From Myxococcus dinghuensis (GTDB lineage: Bacteria; Myxococcota; Myxococcia; Myxococcales; Myxococcaceae), in NCBI RefSeq assembly GCF_024198235.1, contig NZ_JAKCFB010000018.1, positions 1 through 64,000 on the forward strand: 64,000 bases of DNA, in the 5' to 3' direction. Positions 56,567 to 64,000 of the stretch are shown here, piece after piece. Within the stretch, counting starts at the first letter, position 1, and each line of letters starts with the position of its first letter. The position numbers and the translations under genes are program-made. The notes beneath the pieces are model-generated. The model was not told the DNA's origin. It was given only the letters and a program-made list of their open reading frames with translations, and did not search any database.

Positions 56567-56596
56567 TTTATAAGGACCCCCGAAGGGGGGCGTCAA
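56567..56596 (-). promoter_or_regulatory. Sigma-70-like promoter of nuoC with palindromic spacer
   Basis: On the minus strand, TTGACG (56596-56591) and TATAAA (56572-56567) are separated by 18 bp; with TTATAA the spacer is 17. The spacer contains a CCCCC-TTC-GGGGG palindrome (56577-56590). Predicted start about 56560, giving a leader of about 19 nt. This is the best -10 in the window. Confidence 0.6.
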
Positions 56597-56695
56597 CGTA
56601 AACCCTCAACCATGTAGGCCACTTAGAAGGCCCAGAAGCGTGCGTTGGCCGGGTGGCGGCCGAGGGGCCGCGCGGATCGCCGGAAGGGGCGGAAA

Positions 56696-58039
56696 TCAGG
56701 CCGCCGGTCCGGGCCCCCGGGACAGGGCCGACCCCGGGGGGCGGGGGTGGAAGGTGGTCACCGGGCGGCTCTTGCCGGGGACCGAGGCCTGGGACACGGA
56801 GTCCCAGACGAACAACCCCTCGGCGTGGTCCCGGGTGGCCTGGGAGACGAGGACCGGGACGCCGACCCGCTTGGTCAGCCCCTCGATGCGGCTGGCCAGG
56901 TTCACCGTGTCGCCGATGGCGGTGTAGTCCAGGCGGCGGGCGGTGGAGCCCACGTTGCCCAGGACGACCGGGCCGGTGTGGATGCCCACCCCCATGGCCA
57001 GGGCGGGGATGCCCTGGCGCGCCCGCTCCGCGTTGAACGCCTCCAGCTCCCCCACCATGGCCAGGGCGCACCGCACCGCGCTCACCGCGTGCTGCGGGTC
57101 GGACAGGGGGGCCCCGAAGTACACCATGAGTGAATCCCCGATGAACTTGTCGAGTGTTCCGCCGTGGTGGAACACCACCTCCACCATGCGGCCGTAGTAG
57201 GCGTTGAGCAGCTCCACCACCTCGCGCGGGGGGAGCTGCTCGCTCAGGGCGGTGAAGTCGCGGATGTCCGCGAAGAGGACGGTCACCTCGCGCAGCTCCG
57301 GTTCCGGGGAGGCCTGGGTCTGCAGGCGCTCGGCGACGGCGGGGGCGAAGTAGCGGCCCAGGCGGGCGCGCTTGACTTCTTCTTCGGACACGGCTGCGGA
57401 CAGGGCCCGGATGCGGTTGAGCAGGTGTCGGGCCCCGGCGGCGGCGACGCACAGCATGACCCCGGCGGAAAGCTGGGCCCCGATGCCGATGCCCGCCTGG
57501 GCCTGGAGCGCGACCTCCGCGACGATGGCGAAGCCCGTCACCACCAGCGTCACGGTGTTGCGCAGGGACAGGGCGGCCAGGAGGACCAGCACGGCGAAGA
57601 TGCCCAGGGTGAAGCCGGCCACCCCGCCCGGGGAGGGGGACACGGGGATGGCGTGGCTCTGGAGCCAGTACACGGCGGGCACGTCCACGAAGGCCACGGA
57701 CAGGCCGGCCCAGCGCACGAAGCGGCGCGAGCGCGCCACGGCCCAGAGGATGCCCGCGGTGCAGGTCCAGTACGCGCCGAGTGGCCGGAGGTAGGTGGCC
57801 CAGTCCTGCTTCCCGGCGGCGAGGCCGAGCACGGCGGCGAGGCCGAACATCACCGTGACGGCCACGAAGCGGATGCGCGACAGCTGGCGCGCGTTGCGCA
57901 GGCGCTCGTCGTCGAGGGCCCGGTTCACCGAGTCCTCGATGCCTTCTGGCGTGATGGACCTCAGGACGACATCCCCCATCCCCCGGACTGCCGGAACCGA
58001 CTGCTCGAATGGCGCGACATCTTGCACGGCCTCGTCCAC
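56696..58039 (-). CDS. Class III adenylate/guanylate cyclase, membrane-bound
   Basis: Protein of 447 residues. After ~60 N-terminal residues there are six transmembrane-like segments (about 60-215: [40 protein letters not shown]). A coiled linker ([20 protein letters not shown]) and the cyclase domain (about 255-430) follow. Metal residues lie in [20 protein letters not shown] and [18 protein letters not shown]; also [20 protein letters not shown] and [23 protein letters not shown] 58039 is chosen for its upstream GGGGAGG; longer frames would overlap the divergent gene. It lies between the two nuo blocks on the same strand. Confidence 0.88.
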   Translation of the reverse strand: MDEAVQDVAPFEQSVPAVRGMGDVVLRSITPEGIEDSVNRALDDERLRNARQLSRIRFVAVTVMFGLAAVLGLAAGKQDWATYLRPLGAYWTCTAGILWAVARSRRFVRWAGLSVAFVDVPAVYWLQSHAIPVSPSPGGVAGFTLGIFAVLVLLAALSLRNTVTLVVTGFAIVAEVALQAQAGIGIGAQLSAGVMLCVAAAGARHLLNRIRALSAAVSEEEVKRARLGRYFAPAVAERLQTQASPEPELREVTVLFADIRDFTALSEQLPPREVVELLNAYYGRMVEVVFHHGGTLDKFIGDSLMVYFGAPLSDPQHAVSAVRCALAMVGELEAFNAERARQGIPALAMGVGIHTGPVVLGNVGSTARRLDYTAIGDTVNLASRIEGLTKRVGVPVLVSQATRDHAEGLFVWDSVSQASVPGKSRPVTTFHPRPPGSALSRGPGPAA

Positions 58040-58110
58040 GCGCGCACCTCCCCGGCCCCGGCCATGCCCGGCGGTGGCGGCTGTGACGCATCCGATATAC
58101 ACGCGGACCC

Positions 58111-60183
58111 ATGTCCGAGTCCGCATCGTCCCCACTTTGGCGTCCCCTCGCCTGGCGCATGGCGCTGGGGGCGGGGCTGGGGTTGGGGCTGTTCGCGGCC
58201 GAGTCCTGGCTGCTCCTGCGCTCCGGCATGGTGGGCGTGGACATCCCGGTGGAGGGCCCCTACGCGGCGCTGATGGCGGCGGTGCGGCCGGTGCTGCCCG
58301 GGCTGCTCGCGCGCGTCGCGTCCGTCTACGTCGTGGCGGGCATGGCGCTCGCCGTGGCCGCGTGGGGGCTCGCGCGCGCGTGGGGGCGGGGCGGTGTGGG
58401 GGGAACGCTCGTCGGCTGGTGGGGGCTCGCCGCGCTGCTGGCGTGGGAGCGCGCCATCTCCCGGCCCGCGTTGTTCGACGACCTGCCGGCGGCGCGGCCG
58501 CTGTTGGCCTGGCTGGTCGACCATGGCGAGCCCTGGCACCCGCGCGCGGTGGCGGTGGTCCTCCTCCTGGTGCACGCGGGCGTGTTCCTCGCGCGTCGGG
58601 GGACGGGGCGCGCGCGGCTTCGCGCGGCGCTGGTGATGGCCGCGGGGCTGGCGGTGGTCGCGCTGGCGCGGGTGTGGCCCGAGTCCCGCGGGACCAAGCA
58701 CCCGCTGGTGGTGCTCATCGGCATCGACGCATTCCGTCCGGACCGGCTGCGCTCCCAGGGCGGGTCGGGCGAGGTGGCGCCGCACGTGGAGCGCTTCCTG
58801 GAGGACGCCACGCTCTTCACGCGGGCCTACACGCCCATCGCCCAGACGGAGCCCGCGTGGCGCTCGCTGCTCACCGCGCGCTGGCCGCACGCGACGGGCG
58901 TGCGCTATCCGCTGACGGCCGAGTCGCGCATGCGGCTGCAGCCCACCTTCGCGCGGGCCTTCGACGACGCGGGGTGGCGCACGGTGTTCGCCACGGACTG
59001 CTCGCGCTTCCACACGGAGGGGCCCGCGTCCGGCTTCGTCACGAGGCTGCAGCCGCCGCGCGGCGCGGTGAACTTCCTCTTGGAGAAGCTGCGCTACCGG
59101 GCGCTCGGCGCGTTCGCGGACCAGGCGCTGGGCGCGGCCTGGGTGCCGGAGTTCGTCGACAACCGCGCGCTGGCGGGCATCCACGACCCCATGGGCTACG
59201 CGGAGCGGCTGGCGGCGCGACTGGTGGACGAGGCGGGGCAGGGGCCCACGCTGTTCGCGTTCCACGCCACCGCGGCGCACTTCCCGGGAGACCCCGTGCA
59301 CCCGTTCCACCGGCGCTTCGTGCCCGCGTCGGAGCCCCTGGAGCGCCGGCTGCGCATGCACTTCGCGCCGGTGTCGCCGGGGGCGAAGGGGGGCTGGAAC
59401 CGGCCGGGCGCGGAGGCGCTGTACGACGAGCTGCTGGCGCAGGCGGACGCGCAGGTGGGGCTGCTGCTCGAGGCGCTGCGGCGCACGGGGCGCTACGACG
59501 ACGCGCTCATCGTCCTCATGTCCGACCACGGCGAGAGCTTCCACGAGGACCGGCCGGACCTCGCGGGCGCCACGCCGGTGCACGGCGCGCGGCTGTCGGA
59601 GGTGGAGAACCGCATCCTCCTGGCGGTGAAGCCGCCGGGCGGGCGGGGCGCGGCGCCCCGGGACGTCGACGCGCTGGTGCGCCTGGTGGACGTGGGTCCC
59701 ACGCTCCTGGACTACGCCGGCCTGCCCGCGCTCCGGCGCGTGGACGGGGTGTCGCTCTCACCGCTGCTGCGGGGCGGGGACTGGGTCCCCCAGCGCCTGT
59801 ACGCGGAGACGGGCTTCACCCACGTCGTCCCGGAGGTCTTCGACGCGGAGCACTGGCCCGGCGCGCCGCGCACCTTCGACGCGTACCGCATCCGCCCCGA
59901 CGGCGTGGTGGAGATGGGCGAGTCCATCCACGCCGCGGTGCTGATGGAGAAGGACCGGGGCGTGTACGACGGGCAGCGCTGGTGGCTGGAGCGGCCTCGC
60001 GCGGATGGCACGCTGCGGCGCACGTGCGAGGGCGACTGTGAGGGGCCGGACGCGCTGGCGCTCGAGGCGTGGCTGGACGACGTGCGGGGCCGGACGGAGG
60101 AGGGGGACTCGCGTAAGGTGGCGGGCCATGTCGACGACCCCAGACGCCCCCTCGCTCCAGGAAGAGTACGCTCCACACAATAG
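58111..60183 (+). CDS. Membrane-anchored sulfatase/alkaline-phosphatase-fold protein
   Basis: Protein of 690 residues. The first ~190 residues carry about five transmembrane segments. The catalytic domain begins at [20 protein letters not shown] (metal Asp) and has [20 protein letters not shown] at the nucleophile position; later metal residues are in [17 protein letters not shown] and [13 protein letters not shown]. The nucleophile site reads T-E-P-A-W-R rather than C/S-x-P-x-R, so Thr is the probable nucleophile, as in phosphoethanolamine or glycerolphosphate transferases. It may modify an envelope lipid or glycan. ATG 58111 follows TATACA by 9 bp. Overlaps the thioesterase gene by 56 bp. 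Confidence 0.8.
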   Translation: MSESASSPLWRPLAWRMALGAGLGLGLFAAESWLLLRSGMVGVDIPVEGPYAALMAAVRPVLPGLLARVASVYVVAGMALAVAAWGLARAWGRGGVGGTLVGWWGLAALLAWERAISRPALFDDLPAARPLLAWLVDHGEPWHPRAVAVVLLLVHAGVFLARRGTGRARLRAALVMAAGLAVVALARVWPESRGTKHPLVVLIGIDAFRPDRLRSQGGSGEVAPHVERFLEDATLFTRAYTPIAQTEPAWRSLLTARWPHATGVRYPLTAESRMRLQPTFARAFDDAGWRTVFATDCSRFHTEGPASGFVTRLQPPRGAVNFLLEKLRYRALGAFADQALGAAWVPEFVDNRALAGIHDPMGYAERLAARLVDEAGQGPTLFAFHATAAHFPGDPVHPFHRRFVPASEPLERRLRMHFAPVSPGAKGGWNRPGAEALYDELLAQADAQVGLLLEALRRTGRYDDALIVLMSDHGESFHEDRPDLAGATPVHGARLSEVENRILLAVKPPGGRGAAPRDVDALVRLVDVGPTLLDYAGLPALRRVDGVSLSPLLRGGDWVPQRLYAETGFTHVVPEVFDAEHWPGAPRTFDAYRIRPDGVVEMGESIHAAVLMEKDRGVYDGQRWWLERPRADGTLRRTCEGDCEGPDALALEAWLDDVRGRTEEGDSRKVAGHVDDPRRPLAPGRVRSTQ

Positions 60184-60604
60184 CTGCTTCGGCTGTGGCC
60201 CGGCCAACGCGCAGGGCCTGCGCATCCGCAGCTTCGCGCAGGGCGACCTCGTCGTCGCCGAGTGGACCCCGGCGGAGCACCACCAGGCGTTCCCCGGCGT
60301 GCTCAACGGCGGCATCATCGGCGCGCTGCTGGACTGTCACTGCAACTGGACGGCGGCCTACCACCTGATGAAGGGGCAGGGCGCCTCCTCGCCCCCGTGC
60401 ACCGTCACGGCGGACTACGCCATCACCCTCAAGCGGCCCACGCCCATGACGGGGCCGGTGCGGCTGGAGGCGAAGCCGGTGGAGATCCAGGGCGACCGCG
60501 CCGTCATCGAGGGCACGCTCACCGCGGGCGGGAAGGTGACCGCGCTGTGCCGGGGCACCTTCGTCGCGGTGAAGCAGGGGCACCCCGCGTACCACCGCTG
60601 GTAG
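60128..60604 (+). CDS. PaaI-type hotdog thioesterase
   Basis: Protein of 158 residues with a hotdog-fold core (AEHHQAFPGVLNGGIIGALL, then DYAITLKRPTPMTGPVRLEA). The HQAFPGVLNGGI stretch fits PaaI/YbgC-like acyl-CoA thioesterases. A Cys-rich N terminus ([15 protein letters not shown]) is common in this subgroup. ATG 60128 has AAGGTGG 6 bp upstream and overlaps the sulfatase-like gene by 56 bp in another frame. Substrate unknown. Confidence 0.82.
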   Translation: MSTTPDAPSLQEEYAPHNSCFGCGPANAQGLRIRSFAQGDLVVAEWTPAEHHQAFPGVLNGGIIGALLDCHCNWTAAYHLMKGQGASSPPCTVTADYAITLKRPTPMTGPVRLEAKPVEIQGDRAVIEGTLTAGGKVTALCRGTFVAVKQGHPAYHRW

Positions 60605-60622
60605 TCGTCAAGAACGCCCGAA

Positions 60623-60662
60623 GCCCCGTGGCCATCCCTTCGAGAGGGACGGCACGCGGGGC
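60623..60662. terminator. Imperfect hairpin between convergent genes
   Basis: GCCCCG (60623-60628) pairs with CGGGGC (60657-60662), and TCCCT (60635-60639) with AGGGA (60645-60649) across a 5-nt loop, with imperfect pairing between. It lies between the thioesterase and nuoB stops and could serve both directions. No long T-run. Confidence 0.5.
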
Positions 60663-60690
60663 CTCGGTGGTACGGCGTGGAGGTGACGGA

Positions 60691-61254
<564 letters not shown>

Positions 61255-61260
61255 GGTGTC

Positions 61261-61632
61261 TCAGCTCTCCCAATCCAGGGCGCCCTTCTTCCAGATGTAG
61301 ATGAGGCCCACGACGAGCGTCGCCGCGAAGACCACCATCTCCGTGTACCCGAACCAGCCGAGCGCCTGGAAGTTCACCGCCCAGGGGTACATGAACACCG
61401 CTTCCACGTCGAACACGATGAACAACAGCGCGACGACGTAGAACTTCACCGCGAAGCGCTGACGCGCCGGTCCGCTGGACTCGGAGCCCGCCTCGAAGCT
61501 GGTGGACTTGATGGCGCTCGGACGCTTGGGGCCCAGCAGCGACGTGATGAACGGGATCGCGACGCCCATGATGCCGGCCAGCAGCAGCACCACCGCCAGG
61601 GGCAGGTAGGGCGAGAGGGGAGAGGGAGTCAT
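61261..61632 (-). CDS. nuoA: NADH-quinone oxidoreductase subunit A
   Basis: Membrane subunit of 123 residues with three TM segments (AVVLLLAGIMGVAIPFITSL, then FYVVALLFIVFDVEAVFMYP, then YTEMVVFAATLVVGLIYIWK). The acidic FDVEAVFMYPWAV loop is diagnostic. ATG 61632 is the only plausible start and has no Shine-Dalgarno site; its promoter would start transcription about 3 nt upstream, so the message may be leaderless. Confidence 0.96.
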   Translation of the reverse strand: MTPSPLSPYLPLAVVLLLAGIMGVAIPFITSLLGPKRPSAIKSTSFEAGSESSGPARQRFAVKFYVVALLFIVFDVEAVFMYPWAVNFQALGWFGYTEMVVFAATLVVGLIYIWKKGALDWES

Positions 61633-61641
61633 CGCGCGCGG

Positions 61642-61671
61642 AACCTAATGACAGTGACTGCGCCATGTCAA
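61642..61671 (-). promoter_or_regulatory. Sigma-70-like promoter of nuoA
   Basis: On the minus strand, a perfect TTGACA (61671-61666) and TAGGTT (61647-61642) are spaced by 18 bp (17 if the -10 is read as TTAGGT). Predicted transcript start about 61635, 3 nt before the nuoA ATG. Confidence 0.6.
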
Positions 61672-61809
61672 AGGGAAAGTCCCCTGGCTGGCGCCGCAAC
61701 CCCTTGAGATGACGACGAAAAGCGGGGCTTGTCCTCCGCGACGGCGGCCGGGCGGGCGCCAAGGCCCCGGATTCAGGTCGCCCGCAGGGCCTGGGGCCGG
61801 TCCCGGGGT

Positions 61810-61839
61810 TTGACGCTCCTGGCCACACACGCCTACCGT
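61810..61839 (+). promoter_or_regulatory. Sigma-70-like promoter of the second MCP gene
   Basis: TTGACG (61810-61815) and TACCGT (61834-61839) with an 18-bp spacer. Predicted start near 61846, giving a leader of about 44 nt that contains the GGGAG ribosome-binding site. Confidence 0.4.
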
Positions 61840-61889
61840 CGGCGCACGCCGGCGGCGCCGGCGATCAGTCTCACCGGGAGATGACAGGC

Positions 61890-63455
61890 ATGTGGGGCCG
61901 GCTCGGCTTGCGGATGCAGGTGGCCATCGCGGTGCTCGTGCCCTGCCTCGCGGTGATGGGGCTGTGCATCTGGAACTTCTCCGCGCGGCAGCATGAGGTG
62001 GCCCTGGAGCTGCTCCAGCGGCGCGCCCGGGTGCTGGGCTCGCTCGTCGCGTCGCATCCGGCGACGCAGGACTGGGACGGCTCCGCGACCGCGAAGGAGC
62101 GGTTGGAGCAGGTCCTGGCGCAATTGGAGTCCCGCAGCCTCGAGGGCGGCGGTGGCTTCACGGTGAACTACCAGGGACTCCTGGGGGCGGACGGCAAGCC
62201 CGTCTACGAGCCGCTCGGCCGGGTGCCCGAGCATTCGCGCGGGCCCTCGGTGGTGCTGGCCCAGGGGTGCGCCAGTTCGCTCATCCCCCACCGCGAGGTG
62301 GTGGTGTGGTGCGCCAGCGGCGGGCGCACGTTCGTGATGGGGCTGGGGCTGGACGAGGCCAACGCCACCGTGACGGAGCTGAAGGGCTCCGTGGTGGTGG
62401 GGCTGGTGGGAGCGCTCCTGTTGGGCCTGCTGCTGGCGGCGCTCATCGGGCGGACCCTCGTCGAGCCGGTGGCGCAGGTGACGGACGTGGTGCGCGACGT
62501 GGCCCGGGGCGACGTGTCCCGCGCGGAGCTGGACGTGCCCGCGACGGGCGAGGTCCGGCTGATGGCGCAGTCCTTCAACCAGATGCTCGGCACGCTGCGG
62601 CTGACGGTGCTGGAGCTGGTGTCGCGCACGGAGCAGTTGTCCGGCGCGTCGCGCGGCCTCATGGGCGCGTCGGCGGACCAGGAGCACGTCATCAGCCAGC
62701 AGGCCGCGTACGCGCAGCAGATCGCCGCGACGTTCGAGGAGCTGAGCCGCACGGCGGAGCAGATCTCCAGCTCCACGGAGGTGGTGGAGTCGAGCGCCCG
62801 GCGCACGCACGAGGCGGTGGCCGAGGCCATGGCCGTGGTGGCGCAGGTGGTGGCGGGCATCAACGACATCCGCACCGAGTCAAAGGGCGTGGCGGACGCC
62901 ATCGTCGGCCTCAACCAGGACCTCCAGCAGGTGTCGAAGATCGCCCACGTCATCAACCAGGTGGCGGAGCGCTCGGACCTCCTGGCGCTGAACGCGGCGC
63001 TGGAGGGCACCAAGGCGGGCGAGGTGGGGCGGGGCTTCTCGCTGGTGGCGGCGGAGATGCGCAAGCTGGCGGAGAACGTGTCCGCGTCCGCGCGCGACAT
63101 CGGCCGCATCGTGGAGAAGGTGCAGGACTCCGGCGAGGAGGCGGCGTCGAAGGCCCGCGTGGGCATGGCCACCAGCGACCGGGGCGTGGAGGTGGCCGAG
63201 CAGGCCTCCTCCGTCTTCCAGCGCATCGTGGAGCTGGCGCGCGGCACCAGCGAGGCGGCGCGGCAGATCACCATCGCCACCCGCCAGCAGCGGCAGTCCA
63301 GCGAGCAGGCGGTGCAGGGCGCCCGCAACGTGGCGGAGCTGGTGAAGCAGGGCGTGGACGCCACCGGGCGCACCACGCGCATCGCCCAGGACCTGCAAGC
63401 AGTGGCCGAGGGGCTCACCGCCGTCACCGGCCGCTTCAAGACGACGCGCACCTGA
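61890..63455 (+). CDS. Methyl-accepting chemotaxis protein
   Basis: Chemoreceptor of 521 residues. TM1 near 9-27 (VAIAVLVPCLAVMGLCIWNF), a sensor region of about 140 residues, TM2 near 170-190 (VVVGLVGALLLGLLLAALIG), HAMP, then the signalling coiled coil with tip DLLALNAALEGTKAGEVGRG and FSLVAAEMRKLAENVS. The tip has GTK where AAR or AAK is usual. No che genes adjoin it, so it must use a kinase encoded elsewhere. GGGAG 9 bp upstream favours ATG 61890 over ATG 61881. Confidence 0.92.
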   Translation: MWGRLGLRMQVAIAVLVPCLAVMGLCIWNFSARQHEVALELLQRRARVLGSLVASHPATQDWDGSATAKERLEQVLAQLESRSLEGGGGFTVNYQGLLGADGKPVYEPLGRVPEHSRGPSVVLAQGCASSLIPHREVVVWCASGGRTFVMGLGLDEANATVTELKGSVVVGLVGALLLGLLLAALIGRTLVEPVAQVTDVVRDVARGDVSRAELDVPATGEVRLMAQSFNQMLGTLRLTVLELVSRTEQLSGASRGLMGASADQEHVISQQAAYAQQIAATFEELSRTAEQISSSTEVVESSARRTHEAVAEAMAVVAQVVAGINDIRTESKGVADAIVGLNQDLQQVSKIAHVINQVAERSDLLALNAALEGTKAGEVGRGFSLVAAEMRKLAENVSASARDIGRIVEKVQDSGEEAASKARVGMATSDRGVEVAEQASSVFQRIVELARGTSEAARQITIATRQQRQSSEQAVQGARNVAELVKQGVDATGRTTRIAQDLQAVAEGLTAVTGRFKTTRT

Positions 63456-63494
63456 CGCCCCGGCTCCCCCCGCGCGTCGACGCGCCACGGGGCG
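63456..63494. terminator. Nested inverted repeat between convergent genes
   Basis: CGCCCCG (63456-63462) pairs with CGGGGCG (63488-63494) and encloses a GCGCGTCGACGCGC palindrome. It starts right after the MCP stop and lies 47 bp from the end of the convergent gene. No T-run; plausible as a two-way terminator. Confidence 0.4.
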
Positions 63495-63541
63495 AGGACG
63501 GGCCCTCCCCGACGAGCCCGCCCGCGCCTTGGTGCGCGCGG

Positions 63542-64000
63542 CTACTGGTCGAGCACGTAGGCGAACAGCAGGGGCGCGACGATGGAGGCGTCGCTCTCGA
63601 TGATGTGCTTCGGCGTGTCGACGCCGAGCTTGCCCCAGGTGATCTTCTCGTTGGGGACCGCGCCCGAGTACGAGCCGTAGCTCGTGGTGGAGTCGCTGAT
63701 CTGGCAGAAGTAGCCCCACAGCGGCACGCCGGTGCGGCGCAGGTCCTGGTGGAGCATGGGCACCACGCAGATGGGGAAGTCGCCCGCGATGCCGCCGCCA
63801 ATCTGGAAGAAGCCCACGGAGGACCGGGGCGCGGTGTGCGTGTACCAGCCCGCGAGCGTCTGCATCGCCTCGATGCCGGTGCGCACCGTGTGGACGTTCC
63901 TCACGTCGCCGCCGATGCAGTGGCCGGCGTACATGTTCCCCAGCGTCGAGTCCTCCCAGCCCGGCACCCAGATGGGCAGGTCCTTCTCGCACGCGGCCAG
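63542..64000 (-). CDS. Deoxyhypusine synthase-family protein (5' end outside window)
   Basis: The last 152 residues are visible and the frame is open to the right edge. Motifs match the deoxyhypusine synthase fold: VGFFQIGGGIAGDFPICVVP, FCQISDSTTSYGSYSGAVPN, EKITWGKLGVDTPKHIIESD and ASIVAPLLFAYVL. Eukaryotic DHS modifies eIF5A with spermidine; bacteria lack that target, and bacterial relatives may make homospermidine or have other roles. The NAD- and spermidine-site residues upstream cannot be checked here, including whether the active-site Lys (in WGK) is functional, though the Lys is present. Confidence 0.85.
   Translation of the reverse strand: MAACEKDLPIWVPGWEDSTLGNMYAGHCIGGDVRNVHTVRTGIEAMQTLAGWYTHTAPRSSVGFFQIGGGIAGDFPICVVPMLHQDLRRTGVPLWGYFCQISDSTTSYGSYSGAVPNEKITWGKLGVDTPKHIIESDASIVAPLLFAYVLDQ

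Overview
The window is very GC-rich (roughly 70% by eye), almost fully coding, and carries about 60 protein genes with short gaps and many 1-4 bp start/stop overlaps. Gene content points to a myxobacterium of the Myxococcaceae (Myxococcus/Corallococcus/Cystobacter type): an MglA-type GTPase paralogue, a DUF4388 protein, chemosensory clusters with a CheA-receiver hybrid, many sensor kinases, two class III cyclases, and Gram-negative envelope genes (LptD, OmpA, AMIN). No tRNA, rRNA, insertion sequence, prophage or CRISPR array was seen.

Layout. 1-5.7 kb: chemosensory operon (TPR tail of a probable CheR, MCP, CheY-like, CheW, CheA-receiver hybrid), meeting tail-to-tail a histidine kinase without recognisable ATP-binding boxes. 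6.9-10.4 kb: heparinase II/III-like protein and a WbpA-type UDP-sugar dehydrogenase behind a sigma-54-like promoter. 10.5-13.3 kb: exported TldD-like peptidase and an OmpA-domain protein. 13.3-19.5 kb: hybrid sensor kinase, lipoprotein metallopeptidase, alkaline-phosphatase-fold enzyme, DUF4388 protein and MglA-like GTPase. 19.5-21.8 kb: the GTPase closes an apparent rpmB-murQ-anmK-GTPase unit (ribosomal protein L28 plus muropeptide recycling). 21.9-27.8 kb: FAD oxidoreductase, HAD phosphatase, 3-hydroxyisobutyryl-CoA hydrolase, DUF523 protein, purN, purM. 27.9-33 kb: Crp-like regulator with an adjacent class II cyclic-nucleotide phosphodiesterase, accD, folC, alpha/beta hydrolase. 33-41.9 kb: AMIN protein, lptD, XRE regulator, a lipoprotein with Ca-loop-like motifs, a TetR regulator overlapping an enoyl-CoA hydratase, and an M23 peptidase. 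42-46.4 kb: a cluster of five small membrane proteins plus proteins of unknown function. 46.4-50.4 kb: a lipoprotein, a CHASE2 cyclase and a [2Fe-2S] protein. 50.6-61.6 kb: complex I genes in two same-strand blocks (nuoAB and nuoCDGHI) split by a second cyclase, a sulfatase-fold membrane protein and a thioesterase. 61.9-64 kb: a second MCP and a partial deoxyhypusine synthase-like gene.

Themes. Cyclic-nucleotide signalling is represented by synthesis (two cyclases), a likely sensor (Crp-like) and degradation (the phosphodiesterase). Envelope biogenesis is represented by LptD, AMIN, OmpA, M23, MurQ/AnmK and the small Gly-zipper membrane proteins. Several transcription units show promoter boxes that would place the mRNA 5' end at or within a few bases of the start codon. 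All functions are assigned by reading the sequence; no database search was run.
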